A stretch of 7,575 nucleotides of DNA, from positions 1-7,575 of the forward strand of contig JAACEC010000070.1 in the NCBI GenBank assembly GCA_011682715.1, written 5' to 3'. Below the pieces are notes generated by a model, which saw only the letters and a program-made list of their open reading frames with translations, had not been told where the DNA came from and did no database searches. Each line of letters starts with the position of its first letter. Position 1 is the stretch's first letter. Source of the stretch: Pseudomonadota bacterium (lineage in GTDB: Bacteria; Hydrothermota; 32-111; QNBC01). A program made the translations under genes and the position numbers. This document shows, piece after piece, positions 1-6,279 of this stretch.

Positions 1-810
1 TATCTTTTTATTACCGCCGGAAAACGGGTCTGTGAAAAATGTGTTTACATATCCCGAAAATTTTGCGGAAGGTATAATTATTTTCCCTGTTTTCGTCGGG
101 AACAATGCAAAACTTATCTCATTAACAAGATACCTCTTACCATTTTTGGTTATATAATACGGGTTCTTCTGATCAAGGTCCTCTTTCCAGAATCCCTTAA
201 AATCGGGGAAACTGATATTGGGATTGGTTGCAAAGGAAATATCCCTTATTATTCTGTAAGTGAGTATTGTCTCCTCCCCTTCAAGTACTTTCCGTTTGTT
301 TACCTCACTAACAAATTGGACGGTAAATCCGTTATTAGCACTCTGTCTACTGCCACCTGGTGCCCCAAAATCAAAATTAAATTGCGGAGCTGTCTGTGCA
401 GGTTGACTCCTCTTCTTTTTATGTTTAACACCTTTCTTAACGGTTATTTTTAGGACATTACTTTGAATCTGTTTTCCTTTATACTTAACTGAAAATGGCC
501 CTATTGTATAACTTCCCGGACTTCTTGACATCAACGTGTATGTGTAATCCTTCTCAACGGAAATCTTACCGTTAATAAAATTGAAATTTTGAGAAGTCGA
601 TGTCGAGACGACATCGAATCCCTTAAACCTGCTTATGTTAATTGAGGGCAGCCTGGCGGTGTTACCACTTATCTTTATTGACACATTGAATTGTTCTTCA
701 ATGCCTACGGTGTTATATTTCGAAGAAATTGATATATTTACATCTGAAGCATTTAGTGTAACGGAAATAAACATTAACAAGAACGCAAATTTTGCAATTC
801 CGTTTACCAT
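1..810 (-). CDS. batD: BatD, N-terminal part (partial)
   Basis: The frame is open from the ATG at 810 to the left window edge (270 codons), so the C-terminus is outside. BatD is a large inner-membrane protein with tandem periplasmic beta-sandwich domains that works with BatA and BatB; many bacteria have it as the last or near-last Bat gene. A signal peptide (residues 1-21, ending LNA) precedes a first beta domain. That domain carries the characteristic sequence SRSPGSYTIGPFSVKYKGK (residues 95-113), followed by NVLKITV. A basic and then Gly/Pro-rich linker (about 125-160, with HKKKR) leads to a second beta domain with ISFPDFKGFW (199-208), FALFPTKTG and IIIPSAKF. The ATG overlaps the batC stop as ATGGTAA, and the ribosome-binding site is weak (only GAG), so translation probably depends on coupling to batC. 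The expected C-terminal transmembrane helix cannot be seen. Confidence 0.92.
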   Translation of the reverse strand, partial: MVNGIAKFAFLLMFISVTLNASDVNISISSKYNTVGIEEQFNVSIKISGNTARLPSINISRFKGFDVVSTSTSQNFNFINGKISVEKDYTYTLMSRSPGSYTIGPFSVKYKGKQIQSNVLKITVKKGVKHKKKRSQPAQTAPQFNFDFGAPGGSRQSANNGFTVQFVSEVNKRKVLEGEETILTYRIIRDISFATNPNISFPDFKGFWKEDLDQKNPYYITKNGKRYLVNEISFALFPTKTGKIIIPSAKFSGYVNTFFTDPFSGGNKKI

Positions 811-1490
811 GTATATCTCGGACTTAAAAATTTTCTAAAGGCGGTTGAATCCTTTTTTATCCTCTTTCTGTTTCTCATCAAAGCATTAAGTATCCTCTCA
901 GCTTCCTTTTTTGACATCTTTTGCCTATTCCCGTTTTCTCTTTGATTTATGTTTTGTTTCCGATTTTGCTTGTTCTGTTTCTTATTGTTTTTACTTTTCT
1001 TGTTATTTTTTTTCTGCTTATTCTTTTGGGAGTTGTTCTTATTTTTCTGTTTATTTTCATTGTTTTGTTTTTTTTGTTTGAGCAACCTCAATGTTTTTTC
1101 GAGATTGTACTTTGCATCATTAAAATCCGGTTTCAACTTCAGTGCATTGATATACATATTAGCCGCTTCCTTATATTTTTGATTATTAAATAACGCACTA
1201 CCCATATTGTAGTATGCTTTTGAAGCGATATCGGACTTTCCGTTCTCGGCTACATCGCCCAGTAATCCTAACCCATTTTGCAGATCTCCCGATTTTATCG
1301 ATGCATTTCCTCTGTTGTATTCGGCAATAAATTTATTTCTCTTATTTTTTATTTTACCATACAGCTTTGCCGCTTGTTTATAATGCCCTTTATTAAAATA
1401 GCCATTCCCTCTACTGTTGTTTATCGCATCTCCGTCTCCGAACCCCGTAAACAAAAGGAGCAATCCGAACAGAAAAAGAGATCTTTTCAT
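804..1490 (-). CDS. batC: BatC-like exported TPR protein with K/N/Q-rich tail
   Basis: This 228-residue protein begins with a Sec signal peptide (residues 1 to about 22; no lipobox Cys). Tetratricopeptide repeats cover about residues 26-130, clearest in SKAYYNMGSALFNNQKYKEA and ALKLKPDFNDAKYNL, and the last is the usual BatC/BatE ending. A highly biased segment rich in Lys, Asn and Gln (about 135-191) follows. A short conserved-looking C-terminal helix (SKKEAERILNALMRN) matches the end common in Bat TPR proteins. It should be a periplasmic scaffold for BatA/BatB/BatD. The start overlaps the batB stop (ATGA) and has a strong ribosome-binding site; its TAA overlaps the batD ATG. Two runs of eight A on the coding strand lie in the biased segment. 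Which Bat TPR name applies (BatC or BatE) varies between organisms; the family is secure. Confidence 0.88.
   Translation of the reverse strand: MKRSLFLFGLLLLFTGFGDGDAINNSRGNGYFNKGHYKQAAKLYGKIKNKRNKFIAEYNRGNASIKSGDLQNGLGLLGDVAENGKSDIASKAYYNMGSALFNNQKYKEAANMYINALKLKPDFNDAKYNLEKTLRLLKQKKQNNENKQKNKNNSQKNKQKKNNKKSKNNKKQNKQNRKQNINQRENGNRQKMSKKEAERILNALMRNRKRIKKDSTAFRKFLSPRYTW
918..1088 (-). repeat. A-rich low-complexity tract in batC
   Basis: The coding strand here is almost entirely AAA, AAC, AAT, CAA and related codons, encoding the Lys/Asn/Gln-rich part of BatC. It contains two A8 runs, at 1006-1013 and 1068-1075. On the plus strand it appears as a T-rich block that produces long but meaningless Phe/Leu-rich open frames. 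Confidence 0.8.
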
Positions 1491-2478
1491 TTCCTTTCCC
1501 TCCTTTGAGGCAAAAGCATTTCGAATATTAACATCAAGAATGCAATTAATAATGGAATTTGGAACAATTCACCGTAATTTATCCGTATTTTCTCTCTATT
1601 AAAACCCTTCTTCAATTTTGAAAGAGAATTCACAATTATATTGAACTCGTTTCCTGATGAGGCATTGTAATACATTCCTCCCGTTTCAGCGGATATCTCT
1701 TTTAGAATCTTTTCATCGAGTTTTGACATTACGACATTTCCTTTTGCATCTTTTTTATAATCAACCACATTACCGTTTTCATCCCTAATGGGAATGGGTT
1801 CTCCTTTCTCCGTTCCGATTCCGATTGTAAATATTTTAACACCCTTCTCCTTTGCCTTATTCACAGCGATTTTATAATCTCCCGCAGTTTGTTCTCCATC
1901 GGTAACCAATATAATCGCTTTCCCCGTCTCGCGATTCGAAAATCCTTCCATTGCCGTATTTATTGCCTCTTCTATATTCGTACCCGGCTTCATAGAGGGA
2001 TCAATATTTATGGAATTGATAAAGTATTTTAATGCGTCGTAGTCAGTCGTCGGAGGTGAAAGAATATAGCCTTCACTTCCCCAATTCCTACCGCATCATC
2101 TTCAAGTAAATCGAGAAAATCCTCTACGGCAATTTTTGTTCTTTCGAGTCGACTCGGTTTTATATCTTCACACAACATACTCATGGATACATCAACCATG
2201 ACCATGATTTCACTACCCTTTGTTTTTACGATTTCCGTATTTCTGTTATAACGAGGTCTTGCAAGTGCAATGGCAATAAAAAGTATTGCAGACATGAATA
2301 TAAGAGCCGCATTGTCTATCAATCGAAAATCCGTTTGTTTGTTTATTCTGGAAAAAAGATTCGGCGTCATAATCCTATTCAACAGTTTGCCTCTCCAGAT
2401 TCTATGTATGAAAAATATAAGGAGTGACAAAGCTAAAATTATTACACCGAAAATCCAATTATTACTGCCAAATGACAT
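1487..2478 (-). pseudogene. batB: BatB, vWA membrane protein interrupted by a frameshift
   Basis: Both halves of BatB are recognisable but lie in different frames. The first (from the ATG at 2478) has transmembrane segments near residues 9-25 and 57-73, the ALARPR motif and MIDAS DVSMS (96-100), and runs well to DDAVGI (ending at 2083). It then drifts into unrelated sequence and stops at 2029. The second frame becomes family-like at about 2080 with GSEGYILSPPTTDYDAL, then carries the MIDAS Thr (PGTN), LVTDGE, ETGGMYY and a C-terminal transmembrane segment, ending at 1487. Joined, they give about 330 residues, the usual BatB length. At the join the V-x-F strand expected after GI (VAF in BatA) is absent, so about 7 or 10 nt appear lost, leaving GGGG between ATT and AAGTGAA. 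The ATG at 1993 has no ribosome-binding site, so a separate C-terminal product is doubtful. The start is supported by AGGAT upstream. An assembly error would make this an intact gene. Confidence 0.85.
1499..1506 (-). promoter_or_regulatory. Ribosome-binding site of batC
   Basis: AAAGGAGG, with an 8-nt spacer to the ATG at 1490, lies inside the last codons of batB. It is the strongest ribosome-binding site within the cluster. It could let batC be translated even though batB is interrupted, although batC also overlaps the batB stop as ATGA. Confidence 0.75.
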
Positions 2479-3459
2479 CTAAACGATCCTGTTTATAATT
2501 AATTTCGACACAAAAAACTCTAAAAGAAGGAATATCAATGCTAAAATCAGATATTTTGCATATAATTCCTTGTATACGCTTCGCTTCTTAACAATGATCT
2601 TCGTCTTTTCCATATTATCTATCTTTTTGTATATGTTTTTCAGAGCTTCGGTATTATCCGCTCTGAAGTAGATTCCACCTGTCTCATCCGCAATCTTTGT
2701 CAATGTTTTTTCGTCAACATCGGATTTCATTTTTATGTATCTTGTCCCCAACCCGGGGACTTTATAGGGAAAAAGAACTTCGCTTCTGCTTCCTACCCCT
2801 ATCGTATATACCTTTATCCCCAATGCCGATGCTATTTCTCCGGCCGTTAAAGGATCGATTTCACCGGCATTGTTCCTTCCGTCGGTGAGTAGGATTACAA
2901 CTTTGCTCTTCGCTTTGCTGTTCTTCAGACTGTTAACCGCTGACGATAGCCCCAGTCCTATGGCTGTTCCGTCCTCTATCATACCCATGTGCAAACGATG
3001 TAATTGCCCTAATAAAATCGCATGGTTCGCAGTTAAAGGACACTGTATATAGGCATACTTGGCAAAAGCCACAAGACCTATTCTGTCGTTTCCTCTGTCT
3101 CTTATAAATTCGTCGGCAACATTGATAGCGGCTTGAAGTCGGTTCTTCGGTTGCAAATCTATTGCAGCCATACTCCCGGAAACATCTATTACAAGCACGA
3201 TATCAATTCCTTTTGTCGTAACTCTCTCATAAGTCCTTCCGTGTTGCGGTCGTGCAAGTGCAAAAATTATAAGTGAAAGGGCAATCACTCTAAGTGATAA
3301 CGGAATGTACCTGACAATTTTCGAGTCCCCCAACGATTGTTTTATATATCGTACTGTGGGGAAATTTACAGACGCTTTTTTCCTCTTTAAGAAAAAGTAA
3401 ATCACCAAAGGTAAAATCAAATAAAGGAATAAAAAGTACTTACTTGCCAGATGATTCAT
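2479..3459 (-). CDS. batA: BatA, membrane-anchored vWA protein
   Basis: This 326-residue inner-membrane protein has the standard BatA layout. Two transmembrane segments lie near residues 7-24 and 51-70, followed by the family ALARPQ motif. A vWA domain comes next, with an intact MIDAS: DVSGS (92-96), T165 in DGTAIG, and TDG (192-194). The beta-strand GLVAFA (128-133) and GVGS, with ETGGIYFRA after it, are also typical. A C-terminal transmembrane segment is at about 303-320. The vWA domain should bind a divalent metal and mediate protein contacts, probably with BatB and the MoxR/DUF58 partners. The start chosen is the ATG at 3459, which overlaps the upstream gene by 20 nt and has a good ribosome-binding site. 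The TAG stop abuts the batB ATG with no gap. Nothing is missing, which makes it a useful template for judging batB. Confidence 0.96.
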   Translation of the reverse strand: MNHLASKYFLFLYLILPLVIYFFLKRKKASVNFPTVRYIKQSLGDSKIVRYIPLSLRVIALSLIIFALARPQHGRTYERVTTKGIDIVLVIDVSGSMAAIDLQPKNRLQAAINVADEFIRDRGNDRIGLVAFAKYAYIQCPLTANHAILLGQLHRLHMGMIEDGTAIGLGLSSAVNSLKNSKAKSKVVILLTDGRNNAGEIDPLTAGEIASALGIKVYTIGVGSRSEVLFPYKVPGLGTRYIKMKSDVDEKTLTKIADETGGIYFRADNTEALKNIYKKIDNMEKTKIIVKKRSVYKELYAKYLILALIFLLLEFFVSKLIINRIV

Positions 3460-4351
3460 TCTCTTCCTCTTGCTCCTCTTTGCAGTACTTCTCCACAAAC
3501 GATTTTACAGATTCGAGGTCTTTCTCCATTTTGCTCTTTCCTGTTTCCGAAGCGTACTTAATCATATCAAATCTGTCTATATTGTTCTTGATCGATTTTA
3601 TATCTTCTTTGTCTATACTTAACTGCCTTAATATTTTGATAAATTCCGACGATGTCATTTCCGTAGTGTTTTTCCCGAAATTACCGTCCACAAAATACCT
3701 CAGCACATAAGACAGTTTGTAGTAATACTCTTTTACCGCACCTTTATCGGAAGCATCCGGAATTTTCATATTCTTCAACATCTCTTCAATTTTATCTCTC
3801 AATGAAATATTACGCTTTTCTTCCGTCTCCGGCTTCTTTTCGAATTTATTTTTCACAAAGTATATCAAAAAGATAATCAAGAGTATTACCGAAATGGTTA
3901 TAAGAAGGATTATAATGTAAAATAGCCAATTGTGTTTTATATTTTCCTGCGGTTTATCACCTCTAATTGTTTTATTCAAAGTGTCCTTTCCGATTAACGA
4001 TACAAATCCCGTATAAACCGTCGGCGTTATAATGGTATCTGTTTTCCCGTCTTCGTTGTAATAAATTTGAAACGGAGAGACGGAATCTTTATCAATTCCC
4101 TTAAACAATAACTTAAAGTTGATTTCCGTTTCTGTACTGTCACTTTTTTCATCCGTTTTTATGAGTAAAAAATCACCGAAGGAAGTATCACTCATCGGAT
4201 AGATATATTTTCGATTAACCGTATCCTTAAGCGTAATACTCATTGTAAGTGTATCCCCGGTATTTAATGCCGTTCTACTGAGAGTCGAAAAGACAACCGG
4301 TTTAGCCCATATCATCGCGGGAAAAAGAATAAAGAGTATGAATCTCTTCAT
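3440..4351 (-). CDS. BatD/DUF4381-like single-pass membrane protein
   Basis: This is a 303-residue protein of predicted type I topology. A Sec signal peptide (residues 1-16, ending IWA before KP) leads to a beta-rich periplasmic domain of about 120 residues, then a transmembrane segment at about 143-166, then a charged cytoplasmic domain. The cytoplasmic part contains a stretch around 209-238 with EYYYKLSYVLRYF, NFG and TEMTSSEF. This pattern (tyrosine/leucine helix, FG, then T/E-M-T-x-x-E) is typical of DUF4381 and of the C-terminal tail of BatD. It ends in an acidic run of Glu. The gene lies between DUF58 and batA, where many Bat clusters carry such a small membrane protein; it may connect the cytoplasmic MoxR/DUF58 pair with the membrane vWA proteins. 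AAGGAG and AAGGCG upstream support the ATG at 4351, and the end overlaps the batA start by 20 nt. Membership is by motif and context, and a formal profile match is not shown. Confidence 0.78.
   Translation of the reverse strand: MKRFILFILFPAMIWAKPVVFSTLSRTALNTGDTLTMSITLKDTVNRKYIYPMSDTSFGDFLLIKTDEKSDSTETEINFKLLFKGIDKDSVSPFQIYYNEDGKTDTIITPTVYTGFVSLIGKDTLNKTIRGDKPQENIKHNWLFYIIILLITISVILLIIFLIYFVKNKFEKKPETEEKRNISLRDKIEEMLKNMKIPDASDKGAVKEYYYKLSYVLRYFVDGNFGKNTTEMTSSEFIKILRQLSIDKEDIKSIKNNIDRFDMIKYASETGKSKMEKDLESVKSFVEKYCKEEQEEENESSGK
3461..3470 (-). promoter_or_regulatory. Ribosome-binding site that sets the batA start
   Basis: AGAGGAAGAG sits directly before the ATG at 3459, inside the end of the preceding gene. 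It favours this ATG over an in-frame TTG at 3498, which would add 13 highly basic residues in front of the first membrane segment. Confidence 0.7.
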
Positions 4352-4352
4352 T

Positions 4353-5225
4353 TTATCGCCTTCTTATCCTCTCCTTAAAGAAATTGACAAGTACAGGAAT
4401 ATAATTCATCGACGTATCAATCGAAACGGTATCCACACCGCTTTTCCTAAATTTGTCCTTTACAGTGGAAAGATTATCCATCATCGCAATAAAGTAGTTT
4501 TTGAAATTTTTGCCGTTTGTATTCACCAGAAGTTGTTCCCCCGTTTCAAGGTCTTCCATTGTAACAAATCCGACCTTGGGCGGCACATATTCTTTTTTGT
4601 CGTATACATGCAAAAGTATAACATCGTGTTTTCTGTTCAGTAGTTTCACCTCTTTGCTGTAATTACTGTCAATAAAATCCGATATAACGATAATGATAGC
4701 TCTTTTTGTCAGAAGTCGCCCTATATATTCAAGCGCATTCTTTATGGAAGTTCCTTTACTCTGCGGTTTGTACGTAAGTATTGTATTCAATATAGACATA
4801 ACATGACGTCTTCCCTTCCCCAAAGGAATAAGTTTTTCGATTTTATCGCTAAAAAGTAGCAATCCCACCTTATCGTTATGCTTAATGGCTGAGAATGCAA
4901 AAATGGCGCTTAACTCCGTTGCCAGGTCTAATTTTGTTTTATCTCCGGTTCCGAAATTTTGCGAATTACTGATGTCCACGAGAAGATACAGACTCAACTC
5001 TCTTTCTTCCTGAAATTCCTTTACAAACAATTTGTTGAAACGAGCGGAAACATTCCAATCGATGCTTCTCACATCATCTCCGGGGTAATACTCCCTTACC
5101 TGATCGAATTCTATCCCCTGCCCCCTGAACGCACTAAGGTATTCACCCGCAAACATTTCGTTTACGAGTTTTCGAGATTTTATCTCTATGTAGTGTAATT
5201 TTTTTACCAAATTTTCATCTATCAT
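4353..5225 (-). CDS. DUF58 family protein with vWA-like domain
   Basis: This is a 290-residue soluble protein of the DUF58 family, the usual partner of MoxR. The hallmark motif YPGDDVRSIDWNVSAR is at residues 47-62. A vWA-like fold follows: DISNS (84-88) matches the metal-binding DxSxS motif, T159 in KGTSI fits the MIDAS threonine, and ISDFID (181-186) matches the later conserved Asp loop. No transmembrane segment is visible, so it probably acts in the cytoplasm. I chose the ATG at 5225 because GGTGGAAG lies just upstream and it gives a TAA-T-ATG junction with moxR. A TTG at 5261 in the same frame would add 12 residues inside the moxR end and lacks family support. The stop is one nucleotide before the next gene. 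The role is inferred from context: a MoxR substrate or adaptor linking the ATPase to the membrane vWA proteins. Confidence 0.93.
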   Translation of the reverse strand: MIDENLVKKLHYIEIKSRKLVNEMFAGEYLSAFRGQGIEFDQVREYYPGDDVRSIDWNVSARFNKLFVKEFQEERELSLYLLVDISNSQNFGTGDKTKLDLATELSAIFAFSAIKHNDKVGLLLFSDKIEKLIPLGKGRRHVMSILNTILTYKPQSKGTSIKNALEYIGRLLTKRAIIIVISDFIDSNYSKEVKLLNRKHDVILLHVYDKKEYVPPKVGFVTMEDLETGEQLLVNTNGKNFKNYFIAMMDNLSTVKDKFRKSGVDTVSIDTSMNYIPVLVNFFKERIRRR

Positions 5226-5226
5226 A

Positions 5227-6204
5227 TTATGGTACTTCCACCATATTGAGTATCTCTTCAATGATATTGTCGGTGCTTATGTTTCCCGCTTCGGCTTCGT
5301 AGCTGAGGATTATTCTGTGTCTCAGTACGGGATACGCCACCTCCTTTATATCATCGGGTATTACATAGCCTCTGCCGTCTAAAAATGCCATCGCTTTACT
5401 GGCATGTAAAAGATAAATACTCGCCCTCGGGGATGCTCCATATCTAATATAATTTGCAAAACTCGTTTCTTTGCTCCTTGTGGCAAAGCTCAAATCAACT
5501 ATATATTTTTCAAGTTTCTCGTCTATATGAATATTTCTGACCGTTTCTCCCGCTTTTTTCAATTCTTTTTTCGATATAACCTTTTTTATCTCTCCGAACC
5601 CGTTTCCGACAACCTTTTTCATTATTTCCCTTTCCTCTTCGTTTGTCGGATAGCTTACCATGGCTTTCAACATAAAACGATCAACCTGTGCTTCCGGTAA
5701 CGGATAGGTCCCTTCCTGTTCTATTGGATTTTCCGTTGCCATAACAAGAAACGGATTTTCCAGCTTATATGTTTCGCCACCGATGGTCACCTGGCGTTCC
5801 TGCATGGCTTCAAGAAGAGCACTTTGTACTTTAGCCGGTGCCCTATTAATTTCATCTGCAAGTATTATGTTTGTAAAAACAGGCCCCTTCTTTGTCTCGA
5901 ATTTCCCCTTCTTCTGGTTGTAAATCAATGTTCCTATTAAATCCGCAGGGAGTAAATCCGGAGTAAACTGAATTCTCTTGAAAGAGACATCCATTAACTT
6001 TGCGAAAGAACTTACCGTTAGTGTTTTTGCCAGTCCCGGAACGCCTTCCAATAAAATGTGTCCGTCACACAACGCTCCTATTATAATGGCATCGATCATT
6101 CCCTTTTGTCCTATAACGGTTTTATTGAGCTCATTACGAATTTTCTGGATGAATATTGCTTGTTCCTTTACGTCTCTGTTGATTTTTTCAATATCTACTC
6201 GCAT
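5227..6204 (-). CDS. moxR: MoxR-family AAA+ ATPase
   Basis: This is a 325-residue cytoplasmic AAA+ ATPase of the MoxR family, full length for the family. Walker A is GVPGLAKT (residues 54-61), Walker B is ILADEIN (114-120), the sensor 1 region is ATENP (156-160) followed by IEQEGTYPLPEAQVDRF, and the sensor 2 Arg lies in GASPRA (256-261). All key ATPase residues look intact. MoxR proteins are thought to form hexamers that act as chaperones or metal-cofactor maturases for vWA-domain partners, and are almost always encoded beside DUF58 and vWA genes, as here. It is the first gene of the Bat cluster and starts 75 nt after the lptD-like stop, behind its own promoter and a strong ribosome-binding site. 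Its TAA is separated from the next start by one nucleotide. No signal peptide or membrane segment is seen. The family call is very secure; the specific client is unknown. Confidence 0.97.
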   Translation of the reverse strand: MRVDIEKINRDVKEQAIFIQKIRNELNKTVIGQKGMIDAIIIGALCDGHILLEGVPGLAKTLTVSSFAKLMDVSFKRIQFTPDLLPADLIGTLIYNQKKGKFETKKGPVFTNIILADEINRAPAKVQSALLEAMQERQVTIGGETYKLENPFLVMATENPIEQEGTYPLPEAQVDRFMLKAMVSYPTNEEEREIMKKVVGNGFGEIKKVISKKELKKAGETVRNIHIDEKLEKYIVDLSFATRSKETSFANYIRYGASPRASIYLLHASKAMAFLDGRGYVIPDDIKEVAYPVLRHRIILSYEAEAGNISTDNIIEEILNMVEVP

Positions 6205-6209
6205 ACTAA

Positions 6210-6215
6210 CTCCTT
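6210..6215 (-). promoter_or_regulatory. Ribosome-binding site of moxR
   Basis: AAGGAG lies on the minus strand five nucleotides before the ATG at 6204. This supports that start, which also gives the usual N-terminal length for the family. Confidence 0.8.
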
Positions 6216-6228
6216 CTTACAATGAATA

Positions 6229-6256
6229 ATAATACTAAAAAGTAACTGTTTGTCAA
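6229..6256 (-). promoter_or_regulatory. Sigma70-like promoter for the moxR-bat operon
   Basis: On the minus strand, a perfect -35 hexamer TTGACA (6256-6251) is followed by a 16-nt spacer and a -10 hexamer TATTAT (6234-6229, one mismatch to TATAAT). Transcription would start near 6222, giving a leader of under 20 nt that carries the moxR ribosome-binding site. It lies in the only intergenic gap of the cluster, between the lptD-like stop and moxR. No hairpin or operator-like palindrome is evident around it, and no intrinsic terminator for the upstream gene is seen in the gap. The call rests on consensus match and position alone. Confidence 0.62.
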
Positions 6257-6279
6257 GTCAAGATCTGCAAATTTTCCAT

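Noticed and set aside
635..838. Plus-strand 67-codon open frame over the batC/batD junction
   Set aside because: Antisense to the BatD signal peptide and first domain; no family resemblance.
921..1193. Plus-strand open frames (also 949-1182) encoding Phe/Leu-rich, membrane-like peptides
   Set aside because: They are the antisense of the A-rich K/N/Q segment of batC; the hydrophobicity is a by-product of T-rich sequence and there is no supporting ribosome-binding site.
1487..1993. Separate gene for the BatB C-terminal half starting at the ATG at 1993
   Set aside because: No ribosome-binding site precedes it, the start falls in the middle of the vWA domain, and family sequence extends upstream to about 2080 in the same frame.
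2076..2086. Programmed -1 ribosomal frameshift joining the batB halves
   Set aside because: The site ATTGGGGA is not an X-XXY-YYZ heptamer in the right phase, and a -1 slip would still give a protein lacking the conserved V-x-F strand.
3460..3498. Longer BatA start at the TTG at 3498
   Set aside because: It would add 13 basic residues with no family support; the ATG at 3459 has AGAGGAAGAG directly upstream.
6205..6279. Intrinsic terminator after the LptD-like gene
   Set aside because: I could not find a GC-rich stem followed by a T run on the minus strand in this gap.
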